From positions 1 through 20,592 of the forward strand of contig CAAGLV010000184.1 in assembly GCA_900770875.1 (NCBI GenBank): 20,592 nt of DNA, written 5' to 3'. Position numbers and translations under genes: made by a program. Shown in pieces: positions 14,316 to 20,592 of the stretch. Source of the stretch: Flavobacteriales bacterium. Its GTDB lineage: Bacteria > Bacteroidota > Bacteroidia > Flavobacteriales > Weeksellaceae. The notes beneath the pieces are model-generated. The model saw only the letters and a list, made by a program, of their open reading frames with translations. It was not told the origin of the DNA and made no database searches. Numbering within the stretch: the stretch's first letter is position 1; each line of letters begins with the position of its first letter.

Positions 14316-16175
14316 CTATAAACCAATAAATTTAACTCCAAAACTCATCCAACGGCTTGGTAAAGGAATTGCACCAATCTCTCGATAAGTGGTATTAAAT
14401 ATATTTTGAACATCTAAATACAAATTAAATTTTGAAGTTAAACGTTGATTGATTTTTAAATCTGTAACCCAATAAGATTGATAAGATTGCCTTGTATTGT
14501 AACGATTAACTAGCATAAAATTTGTTTTATTTAATTTGTAATCTATTGTATTGATTAACTGATGCTTTAAACTCTCTATTTTATATTTAGACGAATAATC
14601 ATTATTTACATTTTTAAATTTAGGATCTAAATATGCATAACTCAATCCTATTTTTAGCTGTTGTTTTAAATTGATTTTAAATTGATAATCTGCTTTTATA
14701 TTTAATCCGTTTGTTTTAAAATCAGAGAAATTAGTTGGTTGCCAAGGCTGATCTGTTGTTAACCGAACCCAATCGATAAAATCGGTAATCGAACGATAAA
14801 AATAATATGCATTAACACTAAAATCTTGTTGTTTAAACTTAAAACCAACTTCTGTCTGAAACGATTTTTCTGGTTTTACAAAAGCATTACCAACATTACC
14901 CGGATGCTGATCTAAATACAAATCGGTAAAAGATGGGATACGCTGACTTGTACCAACATTTGCAATTAATTTTAAATTATCCATTATTGCATAACCTAAA
15001 TCTAATCCAGGATAAGCTTTCCAACCGTATTGCGAATTATAATTTAAATAACTTCCAACATTTACATTTAATTTAGGTAAAACATCTACTTTATATTCGG
15101 CATAAATTCCAAAATTATCACGCGTATGTTGTTTGATGCTTGTCGAATTAATTTGCTCGTTTCTATATTCAATTCCAAAACCAATTTGTCCATTATTTAA
15201 CTGGTAAACAGCATCAACTTGTCCGTTTATTGCGTTTGAATAATGTTTAGATCTTGCTCTATTTAAATCATTTTTAAAATAGCGATAATCATCAAAATTA
15301 TAACGATAACTTAAACTTGGAGTTAAAATTAATCGACGAGACAATTGGTTTCGTCCTTTTAAAATAACTAACGATGTTTCTACAATTTCTTTCGAATTAA
15401 TATCGCCCGGAGCAGCATAAAATCCATTAGCACCAAAATCGTTTTTAATGTACCCATAAGATGCCATTAACGAATGATTGGCGTTAAATTTAAAATTACC
15501 TTGATAATACAATTTATTATTCTCAAAAGCAGTATTGTAACGATAGCCATTACCTTTATCGTGGCTTATATATAGTTGATGTTGCTGATTTGCATAAGCT
15601 AAATTACCTCCTATTTGTATTCCTCTATTGGTAAATAAATGATTAGATTCTTCTTTATCTTTTTTAAAATTAGTTCCGAAATAAGTGTTGCCGTAAAAAC
15701 TATTTTCCGAAGGAATTTGCGTAATAATATTAATTACACCTGTTAAACTATTATTGCCATAAATACGAGCAGCCGGACCACGTACAATTTCTATACGCTC
15801 AATAACCTCTAAAGGCAAAGGCAAGTTTAACGTGTTATGAGAAGTTTGATGATCGATAATTTTTACGCCATTTAACAAAACCAAAGTTTGCTCAAAACTT
15901 CCACCATCAACAGAAATATCGGCTTGCGAACCAAACGGACCTCGCTGACGCAAATCAATCCCAGATACATATTGCAATAATTCTTGTATCGTTTTAACCG
16001 GTAAATTTTCTATTGTTGCCTTTGTAAGAACTTCTACATTTCGGTTTTCTTTTGATAATGGCGTTTGTAAACGATTATTTAAAATTACAACTTCGCTAAC
16101 ATTAATGGTATCTTTTTTATCTTGTGCATCAACAACATAAAAACTTGTAACTATAAGTAATAGATATTTATACAT
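14316..16175 (-). CDS. TonB-dependent outer-membrane receptor
   Basis: A 619-residue receptor from the preferred ATG at 16175, which gives a clean signal peptide (MYKYLLLIVTSFYVVDAQ); an ATG six codons earlier (16193) is in frame but would put MICLNK before it. The plug domain (about 35-150) shows LLQYVSGIDLRQRGPFGSQADISVDGGSF, VLLNGVKIID and IEIVRGPAARIYGNNSLTGVINIIT. The rest alternates as a 22-strand barrel ending in YREIGAIPLPSRWMSFGVKF, close to the BtuB/FepA-type ending. The length is small for the phylum: there is no N-terminal carboxypeptidase-like repeat and no SusD partner, so it is a transporter for a metal complex or vitamin rather than a glycan receptor. The substrate is unknown. 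No cobalamin riboswitch precedes it. It is divergent from a MocR-type regulator that probably controls it. Confidence 0.92.
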   Translation of the reverse strand: MYKYLLLIVTSFYVVDAQDKKDTINVSEVVILNNRLQTPLSKENRNVEVLTKATIENLPVKTIQELLQYVSGIDLRQRGPFGSQADISVDGGSFEQTLVLLNGVKIIDHQTSHNTLNLPLPLEVIERIEIVRGPAARIYGNNSLTGVINIITQIPSENSFYGNTYFGTNFKKDKEESNHLFTNRGIQIGGNLAYANQQHQLYISHDKGNGYRYNTAFENNKLYYQGNFKFNANHSLMASYGYIKNDFGANGFYAAPGDINSKEIVETSLVILKGRNQLSRRLILTPSLSYRYNFDDYRYFKNDLNRARSKHYSNAINGQVDAVYQLNNGQIGFGIEYRNEQINSTSIKQHTRDNFGIYAEYKVDVLPKLNVNVGSYLNYNSQYGWKAYPGLDLGYAIMDNLKLIANVGTSQRIPSFTDLYLDQHPGNVGNAFVKPEKSFQTEVGFKFKQQDFSVNAYYFYRSITDFIDWVRLTTDQPWQPTNFSDFKTNGLNIKADYQFKINLKQQLKIGLSYAYLDPKFKNVNNDYSSKYKIESLKHQLINTIDYKLNKTNFMLVNRYNTRQSYQSYWVTDLKINQRLTSKFNLYLDVQNIFNTTYREIGAIPLPSRWMSFGVKFIGL

Positions 16176-16201
16176 TTTATTTAAACAAATCATATTTCAA
16201 C

Positions 16202-16209
16202 CGAAAGTA
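16202..16209 (-). promoter_or_regulatory. Possible -7 element of the TonB receptor gene
   Basis: TACTTTCG on the minus strand (16209-16202) matches TAnnTTTG with one change and would start transcription about 20 bases before the ATG at 16175. No TTG is at the -33 position; the MocR-type repeat lies there instead, which suggests activator dependence. Confidence 0.4.
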
Positions 16210-16229
16210 GTATCTTACCAACCTATCTA

Positions 16230-16262
16230 AATAGTCCAGTTTTAAAACAATGAATAGTCCGG
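16230..16262. promoter_or_regulatory. MocR-type direct-repeat operator
   Basis: On the minus strand CCGGACTATT (16262-16253) and CTGGACTATT (16239-16230) are direct repeats spaced 23 bp, about two helical turns, start to start. MocR/GabR/TauR/PdxR regulators bind such direct repeats, and TauR and PdxR motifs also contain a GGAC-type core. The distal repeat lies over the first codons of the MocR gene, so one site could both repress that gene and activate the receptor. Confidence 0.6.
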
Positions 16263-17713
16263 ATAAACATTTTTTTAATTTTATCGAAATTGATAAAGAA
16301 TTAACAACACCTATTTATATTCAATTAGTTGAACAAATAATTAAAGGAATACAATTAGGATATTTAGAGAACGGAACAAAATTACCTGGCACACGAATTT
16401 TAAGCCAATTATTAAACTTAAACAGAAATACAATTGTTAAAAGTTTAGACGAATTACAAGCACAAGAATGGATTAAAATTATCCCAAACAAAGGCACTTA
16501 TATTCATGTAAATGCACATCAATTTAAAAATAAAATTTCGGCTAAAACAATTAATGGTTTTAGTAAAAAATCTGGTTTTAAATTCGAAAAATCTGTTTTA
16601 TTTGATTTACCAATAACACCTACTTCACAACAAACTATATTAGATGACGGATTAGTTGATAGAAATACGATAGAATATAAAATACCAGCTAAAAATTATG
16701 TTGGATTATTAAAACGAAACATCAATCCTAAATTAAGTAGAAATGCATTCGAAAAACAGTTTACAAATTATATTAAACTTAGCCGAAACATCAATTGTAA
16801 ACCACAAAATATATTAATTGCTAATAATCAAGAAATTATTTTACATATCGTTTGCAAAATTTTAAATTCGGATCAATTAAACCTTGCTATTCCGGCTTTA
16901 AATCATTATAAATCAAATATCATTTTTTTATCAAATCATGTAAAAATCTATCCTATAAAAATGGATAAAAACCAATTCGATTTAACAGAGTTAACTAATT
17001 TAGCAAAAAACAAAACAGTAAATGCGTTGTATTTGCCAAGTAATTTTAGCTATCCAACAACAAAATCGATAAATTTTAATCAGAAAAACGAAATCGAAGA
17101 ATTAGCCAAAAAATACCATTTAATTATTATAGAACACGATCCGTTTGCCGATTATTATTACACACCAAATGCAATGAATCCGTTTGCAGCCACAAATTTT
17201 AACGATAATACACTATATATTTCGAAATTTGGTGACTTTTTATCGCACAATTTTAATTTTGGATTTTTAATTGCGCCCGAAGATTTTATCGAAGAAGCTA
17301 AAAAACATCTTTATTTATTAGAAAATAATCGAGACGAAATCGCTTTACAAACGATTGGCGAAATGATTAAAGAAGGTGAAGTTGTTAGAATTTTAAAAAA
17401 GCACCGCAAATTATATAAAGAAAAACGCAACTTATTATGTCAATTATTACTTGATAATTTTAAAAATGAAATCGAAATTAATTATCCAATTGGAGGTTTA
17501 GCAATATGGATTGAATGGAAATTTAAAATAAATCTATTGCTTTTTAAACACGAATTAGAAAAGCACCAAATCTACATTCCGCAACATTGCTTATATCAAA
17601 CCAATAATATTACAGCTATACGATTAGGATTTGCTAGTTTAAATCAAAACCAAATCGAAACCATTGCAACTGTTTTCTATCAAATATATTTACAAATAAA
17701 AACCAGCAACTAA
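16250..17713 (+). CDS. MocR-type GntR regulator with a degenerate aminotransferase domain
   Basis: A 487-residue regulator with an N-terminal GntR winged helix (about 18-88: PIYIQLVEQIIKGIQLGYL, LPGTRILSQLLNLNRNTIVKSLDELQ, NKGTYIHVN) joined to a fold-type I aminotransferase-like domain (about 150-480). The DNA-binding part is well conserved. The second domain is not: at the usual YxGTFSKTLxPxLRLGY motif it reads YISKFGDFLSHNFNFGF, so the PLP-binding Lys is Asp329 and the conserved Arg is Asn336. The usual EDDYDSE motif is EHDPFAD (295-301). The substrate-carboxylate Arg458 (IRLGFASL) remains. It therefore probably does not form a PLP Schiff base and may sense another ligand. It is divergent from a TonB receptor and has direct repeats in its promoter region. 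Effector and regulon are unknown. Confidence 0.88.
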   Translation: MNSPDKHFFNFIEIDKELTTPIYIQLVEQIIKGIQLGYLENGTKLPGTRILSQLLNLNRNTIVKSLDELQAQEWIKIIPNKGTYIHVNAHQFKNKISAKTINGFSKKSGFKFEKSVLFDLPITPTSQQTILDDGLVDRNTIEYKIPAKNYVGLLKRNINPKLSRNAFEKQFTNYIKLSRNINCKPQNILIANNQEIILHIVCKILNSDQLNLAIPALNHYKSNIIFLSNHVKIYPIKMDKNQFDLTELTNLAKNKTVNALYLPSNFSYPTTKSINFNQKNEIEELAKKYHLIIIEHDPFADYYYTPNAMNPFAATNFNDNTLYISKFGDFLSHNFNFGFLIAPEDFIEEAKKHLYLLENNRDEIALQTIGEMIKEGEVVRILKKHRKLYKEKRNLLCQLLLDNFKNEIEINYPIGGLAIWIEWKFKINLLLFKHELEKHQIYIPQHCLYQTNNITAIRLGFASLNQNQIETIATVFYQIYLQIKTSN

Positions 17714-17726
17714 ACTTGCTGGTTTT
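17699..17726. terminator. Bidirectional terminator between MocR and DUF4442 genes
   Basis: An 11-bp stem AAAACCAGCAA (17699-17709) and TTGCTGGTTTT (17716-17726) encloses the loop CTAAAC, which contains the MocR stop codon. T-rich sequence follows on both strands, serving two convergent genes only 20 bases apart. Confidence 0.85.
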
Positions 17727-17733
17727 AGATTAT

Positions 17734-18183
17734 TTATTTTCTTAATTTAAAAGTCCAAGTAAATTCAAATTCAGATACAATCTCACCCTCTTCGTCTACA
17801 CCTTTACTATTAACCAATAAAGTTACACCTTCTCCGGTTGTAATTGCCTGATTGATTGCCTGATCAATTGCTTCGCCTTGGTCGCAAGTAAAAATAATTT
17901 TACCTATCGCTTTTTTATAGTATTTTGATTGCATTCCAAGAACCAACATCGAAACACTTTCCCCTGATTGTTGAATTTTAGCTGAAGCCATTAAACCCGA
18001 CGAAAATTCGGCAGCCATTCCTTGTATTGCCCAAAACATACTTTTAAATGGATTTTGGTTTAAAAAACTTAATTTTACTTTGGTAGAAACTTTATTTTCT
18101 TCCCACGAGTGTAAACGTACACCAGCAATCCAAGCAATTGGAATTTGTGTCGTCATGATTTGTTTAAAAAATGATTTATTCAT
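17734..18183 (-). CDS. DUF4442 hotdog-fold protein (thioesterase-like)
   Basis: A 149-residue hotdog-fold protein from the preferred ATG at 18183 (MNKSFFKQIMTTQIPIAWI). The frame stays open upstream to 18258, but the extra 25 residues are not expected in the family and cover the promoter region. Conserved parts are VRLHSWEENKVSTKVKLSFLNQNPFKSMFWAIQGMAAEFSSG, where the long helix of the hotdog fold begins, and the strands GESVSMLVLGMQSKYYKKAIGKIIFTC and FTWTFKLRK. The family is related to PaaI-type acyl-CoA thioesterases but has no proven substrate. It is divergent from a fatty acid desaturase across 99 bp, so a lipid-related role is plausible but inferred from position only. Confidence 0.8.
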   Translation of the reverse strand: MNKSFFKQIMTTQIPIAWIAGVRLHSWEENKVSTKVKLSFLNQNPFKSMFWAIQGMAAEFSSGLMASAKIQQSGESVSMLVLGMQSKYYKKAIGKIIFTCDQGEAIDQAINQAITTGEGVTLLVNSKGVDEEGEIVSEFEFTWTFKLRK

Positions 18184-18247
18184 TTTAAATAATTTTTTTT
18201 GTGGTTTAATTATGATATTAATTAGCCAATTTAAAAAACCTAAACCA

Positions 18248-18255
18248 TATATTTG
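18248..18255 (+). promoter_or_regulatory. Probable -7 element of the desaturase gene
   Basis: TATATTTG matches TAnnTTTG and would start transcription about 21 bases before the ATG at 18283. No TTG lies at the usual distance, so the upstream element is weak or replaced by an activator site. Confidence 0.45.
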
Positions 18256-18282
18256 CAAAAATTATTAATTTATTACATTTAA

Positions 18283-19038
18283 ATGACTGGAGTTATAATA
18301 CTGTTCATTATACATTGGTACGGTTCTTTATTTTTTCAAACCTTCTTTCATCATCGTTATGCATCGCATGCGATGTTTACAATGTCTAGAAGATGGGAAA
18401 AGATATTTCATGTTTTAGCTTGGATTTTTCAAGGTAGTTCGTACTTAAGCCCTTACGCCTATGGTGTAATGCACAGAATGCATCATAAACACGCAGATAC
18501 AGAAAACGATCCACACTCGCCAATTTTCGATAAAAATTTATGGAACATGATGTGGAATACTCGTTTATATTACAATCAAGTAAGTACAGGAGAAAGAGTT
18601 ATTGAAGAAAAATATACGAAAGGTGTGCCGAGTTGGAGATCTTGGGATAAATTTGCCGGAAATAACATCGTTCGCCTATTTTGGGTTTTTGTTTACATTG
18701 GCTTATATTGGTTATTTGAAGCTCCACTTTGGGCATACTTTGTATTTATACCGATGAATATTTTAATGAGTCCATTACACGGAGCTATCATTAACTGGTT
18801 TTCGCATAAATACGGATACAGAAATTACGAAGTTAAAGATACATCTACCAATTTAATGCCAGTAGACTGGTTAATGTGGGGAGAATGTTTACACAACAAT
18901 CACCACAAATTTGGAGGACGTCCGAATTTCGCAGTAAAGAAGTTTGAATTTGATCCGATGTTTGTTTGCATTAGAATTATGGCAAAATTAAACATCATCC
19001 AATTTAAAAAAGGAAAATTAGATACAGATTATATGTAA
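18283..19038 (+). CDS. Membrane fatty acid (acyl-CoA) desaturase
   Basis: A 251-residue integral membrane di-iron desaturase. The three histidine boxes are complete: HRYASH (24-29), HRMHH (64-68) and HNNHH (204-208). Membrane segments are at about 3-20, 38-55, 130-147 and 150-168, with the His boxes on the cytoplasmic face. It is shorter than acyl-CoA delta-9 desaturases (about 300 or more residues) and matches the compact flavobacterial form. It introduces a double bond into a fatty acyl chain using O2 and an electron donor; chain position cannot be read. Its last codons lie inside a 52-bp palindrome shared with the convergent methyltransferase gene. It is divergent from the DUF4442 hotdog gene. 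Confidence 0.9.
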   Translation: MTGVIILFIIHWYGSLFFQTFFHHRYASHAMFTMSRRWEKIFHVLAWIFQGSSYLSPYAYGVMHRMHHKHADTENDPHSPIFDKNLWNMMWNTRLYYNQVSTGERVIEEKYTKGVPSWRSWDKFAGNNIVRLFWVFVYIGLYWLFEAPLWAYFVFIPMNILMSPLHGAIINWFSHKYGYRNYEVKDTSTNLMPVDWLMWGECLHNNHHKFGGRPNFAVKKFEFDPMFVCIRIMAKLNIIQFKKGKLDTDYM

Positions 19039-19081
19039 AATAAAAGCCACTCGGATCCGAGTGGCTTTTATTTTACATATA
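19030..19081. terminator. Long perfect palindrome acting as shared terminator
   Basis: Bases 19030-19055 are the exact reverse complement of 19056-19081: 26 pairs without mismatch, centred on GGATCC. The core AAAAGCCACTCGGATCCGAG is followed by TGGCTTTTATTTTA, a strong terminator on either strand. The outer part of each arm is coding sequence: the desaturase ends in the left arm (TAA at 19036-19038) and the methyltransferase in the right arm (TAA complementary to 19068-19070). Confidence 0.95.
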
Positions 19082-19670
19082 CTTTTGCTTCTATATATTT
19101 TAAAAAATAAGCACGTTTAGCAAGCATCTTAAAGTTGTTAAATAAATCGTCAACTTTCGGAAAATCTTTTGCTTTGATACCTGCAACTACATTAAAAAAT
19201 AATACCATTGCACGAGTTAAACATCGCTGAATTTTGGTTTGATTTTCGCAAAAATCAATATAAATCCATTTTCCATTCGTCTTTAAATTCTCGTTAAAAC
19301 GATTAAACATCAACTCGCATTCTTCCCTTTTAAAATGATCAAAAATAAATGCCGTTATAATTACATCGTATTTTTGATCCGAATTAAATTTTAAAATATC
19401 TTCTTCTATAAAATGAACCGAAGTATTTTTAAGTTTTTTTTGTTTTGCTTTTGTTAGCATAACCAAAGAAACCTCAACATAATCTATCGATAAATTAAAT
19501 CGTAATTGGTCAATTTTAGGCAAAAACCAACCACTTCCACCGCCCAACCATAAAATTTTTGCATTTGGTTTTAAATGCTCTAAAATAATTTGATGTGCTT
19601 TTTGTTGCTGATTTAAAAAACATATTCGGCTTAGTAAATCATAGTATGGCGCAATGTAATTGTAATTCAT
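19068..19670 (-). CDS. Class I SAM-dependent methyltransferase
   Basis: A 200-residue methyltransferase. The N-terminus YIAPYYDLLSRICF resembles UbiE/MenG-type enzymes, followed by motif I ILWLGGGSGWFL (39-50, SAM-binding Gly-rich loop), the acidic end of strand 2 (VEVSLVMLTKAK), motif II-like FIEEDILKF and motif post-I YDVIITAFIFDHF. The C-terminal half is basic and hydrophobic (TRAMVLFFNVVAGIKAKDF), which may place it at the membrane. It starts 4 bases after the end of the UbiA-like gene, so the two are almost certainly one transcript and may act on the same lipid or quinone-like molecule. The substrate is unknown. Confidence 0.83.
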   Translation of the reverse strand: MNYNYIAPYYDLLSRICFLNQQQKAHQIILEHLKPNAKILWLGGGSGWFLPKIDQLRFNLSIDYVEVSLVMLTKAKQKKLKNTSVHFIEEDILKFNSDQKYDVIITAFIFDHFKREECELMFNRFNENLKTNGKWIYIDFCENQTKIQRCLTRAMVLFFNVVAGIKAKDFPKVDDLFNNFKMLAKRAYFLKYIEAKVYVK

Positions 19671-19674
19671 TTAA

Positions 19675-20580
19675 TTAAAATAACGTGCTTAACATCCCGA
19701 AAATAGCTTTTAAAACAATCATTCCATCAATGGCAACTAAATAAAATAAAATCGATTTTTTTCGATTTAATTGATATGCAAAAAGTGCTAATAATACAAC
19801 CGGAGTTTCTAATAATATTATTGAAATTAAACTTAATTCAAAATAAAAACCATATAGAATAAAAGATAAAAATCCTAAACTTATTAAAGGAAATATAATA
19901 CGATTTAAAGTTTCGTAATAACCATATTTAACCACAAATGTTTTAAGATTTCTGTTGGTATCATCTTCGTAATCTTTCATATCAAACATAATTGCATTTA
20001 CAATAAAATACATAAACGTTTGTATAAACAAAAAGTAAAATTGTGCATTTAAAGCAATAATTGTATGATTAGTTAATTGCATAATTAGCAACGGAAAGTA
20101 AACGGTTGTAACTGCCCATGTCCAGGCGATTAAAGTAGGTTTAAACCAAGTATATTTTCGTAACGATAATCCAAATTTCCAATTGTAATAACTTGTACTT
20201 AAAATAAAGGTTATGCATAAAATAAAGTAATGAAACCAACCTAAAAATAATAACGATTTATAAGATTGATACAAAATAACACTTCCTGTTATTAATGCAA
20301 TAACATATAAAATATAGGTAAATAAACGAATCGATTTACGATGCTTTACATAAAAAGCAATACGTGGGTTAATTGAAAAATTTACAGACGCCGGAATACG
20401 ATAAGCAAACAAATAAAACAATATTGTTATTACAGTTGTAAAAATATAATACACAATAGTATTTAACGGAAGTTGTAAACGAATATTAGTTTCGATATTT
20501 AAGGCCAAAGCCATTATTCCCATAAAAAAATTGGAGAAAAAAATGTATTCGATGATTCGATGTACTATTCTCTTCTCCAT
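19675..20580 (-). CDS. UbiA prenyltransferase-like membrane protein
   Basis: A 301-residue membrane protein with about eight or nine hydrophobic helices. The second UbiA signature is present: NAIMFDMKDYEDDTNRNLKTF (195-215), with Asp200, Asp203 and Asp206/207 spaced as in the DxxDxxxD motif, followed by VVKYG. KPTLIAWTWAVTTVYFP (147-163) also fits helix 5-6 of the fold. The first Asp-rich motif (N-D-x-x-D-x-x-x-D), expected near residues 60-80, is not visible: that segment reads RIPASVNFSINPRIAFYVKHR with no Asp. Bacteroidota encode a distinct UbiA-like group of this kind, so the fold is likely but prenyl-transfer activity is uncertain. It precedes the methyltransferase by 4 bases. The ATG at 20580 lies 12 bases from the window edge, so its promoter is not seen. 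Confidence 0.75.
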   Translation of the reverse strand: MEKRIVHRIIEYIFFSNFFMGIMALALNIETNIRLQLPLNTIVYYIFTTVITILFYLFAYRIPASVNFSINPRIAFYVKHRKSIRLFTYILYVIALITGSVILYQSYKSLLFLGWFHYFILCITFILSTSYYNWKFGLSLRKYTWFKPTLIAWTWAVTTVYFPLLIMQLTNHTIIALNAQFYFLFIQTFMYFIVNAIMFDMKDYEDDTNRNLKTFVVKYGYYETLNRIIFPLISLGFLSFILYGFYFELSLISIILLETPVVLLALFAYQLNRKKSILFYLVAIDGMIVLKAIFGMLSTLF

Positions 20581-20592
20581 TTTATTACTTAA

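Noticed and set aside
16176..16249. Cobalamin riboswitch upstream of the TonB receptor
   Set aside because: The upstream region is only about 75 bp and has no B12-box-like sequence, so cobalamin as the receptor's substrate is not supported.
14316..17713. The receptor-regulator pair as a horizontally acquired island
   Set aside because: Base composition is AT-rich like the rest, and there are no flanking repeats, tRNA or mobility genes.

Overview
The window looks like a low-GC chromosome segment from a member of the Bacteroidota, most likely class Flavobacteriia. Supporting signs are: a methionine synthase split into two adjacent genes; promoters of the TTG-N18/19-TAnnTTTG type rather than -35/-10 boxes; few Shine-Dalgarno sites; and families typical of the group (DUF6428 beside ArsR, the short homogentisate dioxygenase, the YqaE/Pmp3-like protein, DUF4442). 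No rRNA, tRNA, CRISPR array, phage or transposase gene was seen, and no genus is claimed.

Layout. 1-4249 (+) is a methionine/one-carbon cluster: the end of the homocysteine-binding part of MetH, the folate/cobalamin/activation part of MetH, a structured intergenic repeat, then metF. 4341-6678 (-) holds hmgA followed by hpd, two steps of tyrosine catabolism. The roughly 300 bp upstream of hmgA has no annotated large gene; it carries a strong promoter, a 16-bp palindrome, a possible 30-codon leader ORF, a hairpin followed by U tracts, and the terminator of the next unit. 6979-7841 (-) is an ArsR regulator and a Cys-rich DUF6428 protein, each preceded by a copy of the same operator-like sequence. 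7907-11331 (-) contains a B12-binding radical SAM protein, a membrane-anchored NERD nuclease-like protein and a DoxX-family membrane protein. 11513-14254 (+) carries a fumarylacetoacetase-family hydrolase, a small abundant-looking lipoprotein, a flavin reductase-like protein and a YqaE-like protein. 14316-17713 is a divergent pair: a TonB-dependent receptor (-) and a MocR-type regulator (+). 17734-20580 carries a DUF4442 hotdog protein (-), a fatty acid desaturase (+), a SAM methyltransferase (-) and a UbiA-like membrane protein (-).

How genes work together. Hpd, HmgA and the FAH hydrolase give three of the four steps from 4-hydroxyphenylpyruvate to fumarate and acetoacetate; maleylacetoacetate isomerase is not in the window. 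MetH and MetF supply methyl groups for methionine. The MocR regulator and the TonB receptor share a 56-74 bp region that carries two CYGGACTATT direct repeats, the arrangement expected for MocR control of a divergent gene.

Most unusual points. The MocR regulator has lost the PLP-binding lysine and other cofactor contacts while keeping an intact DNA-binding domain. A 52-bp perfect palindrome overlaps the 3' ends of two convergent genes, so each arm is read in two frames. An exact FNR/CRP-type box (TTGAT-N4-ATCAA) lies between doxX and fah. The hmgA leader looks like a regulated leader. The ArsR/DUF6428 pair appears here without the arsenic efflux genes it often accompanies.
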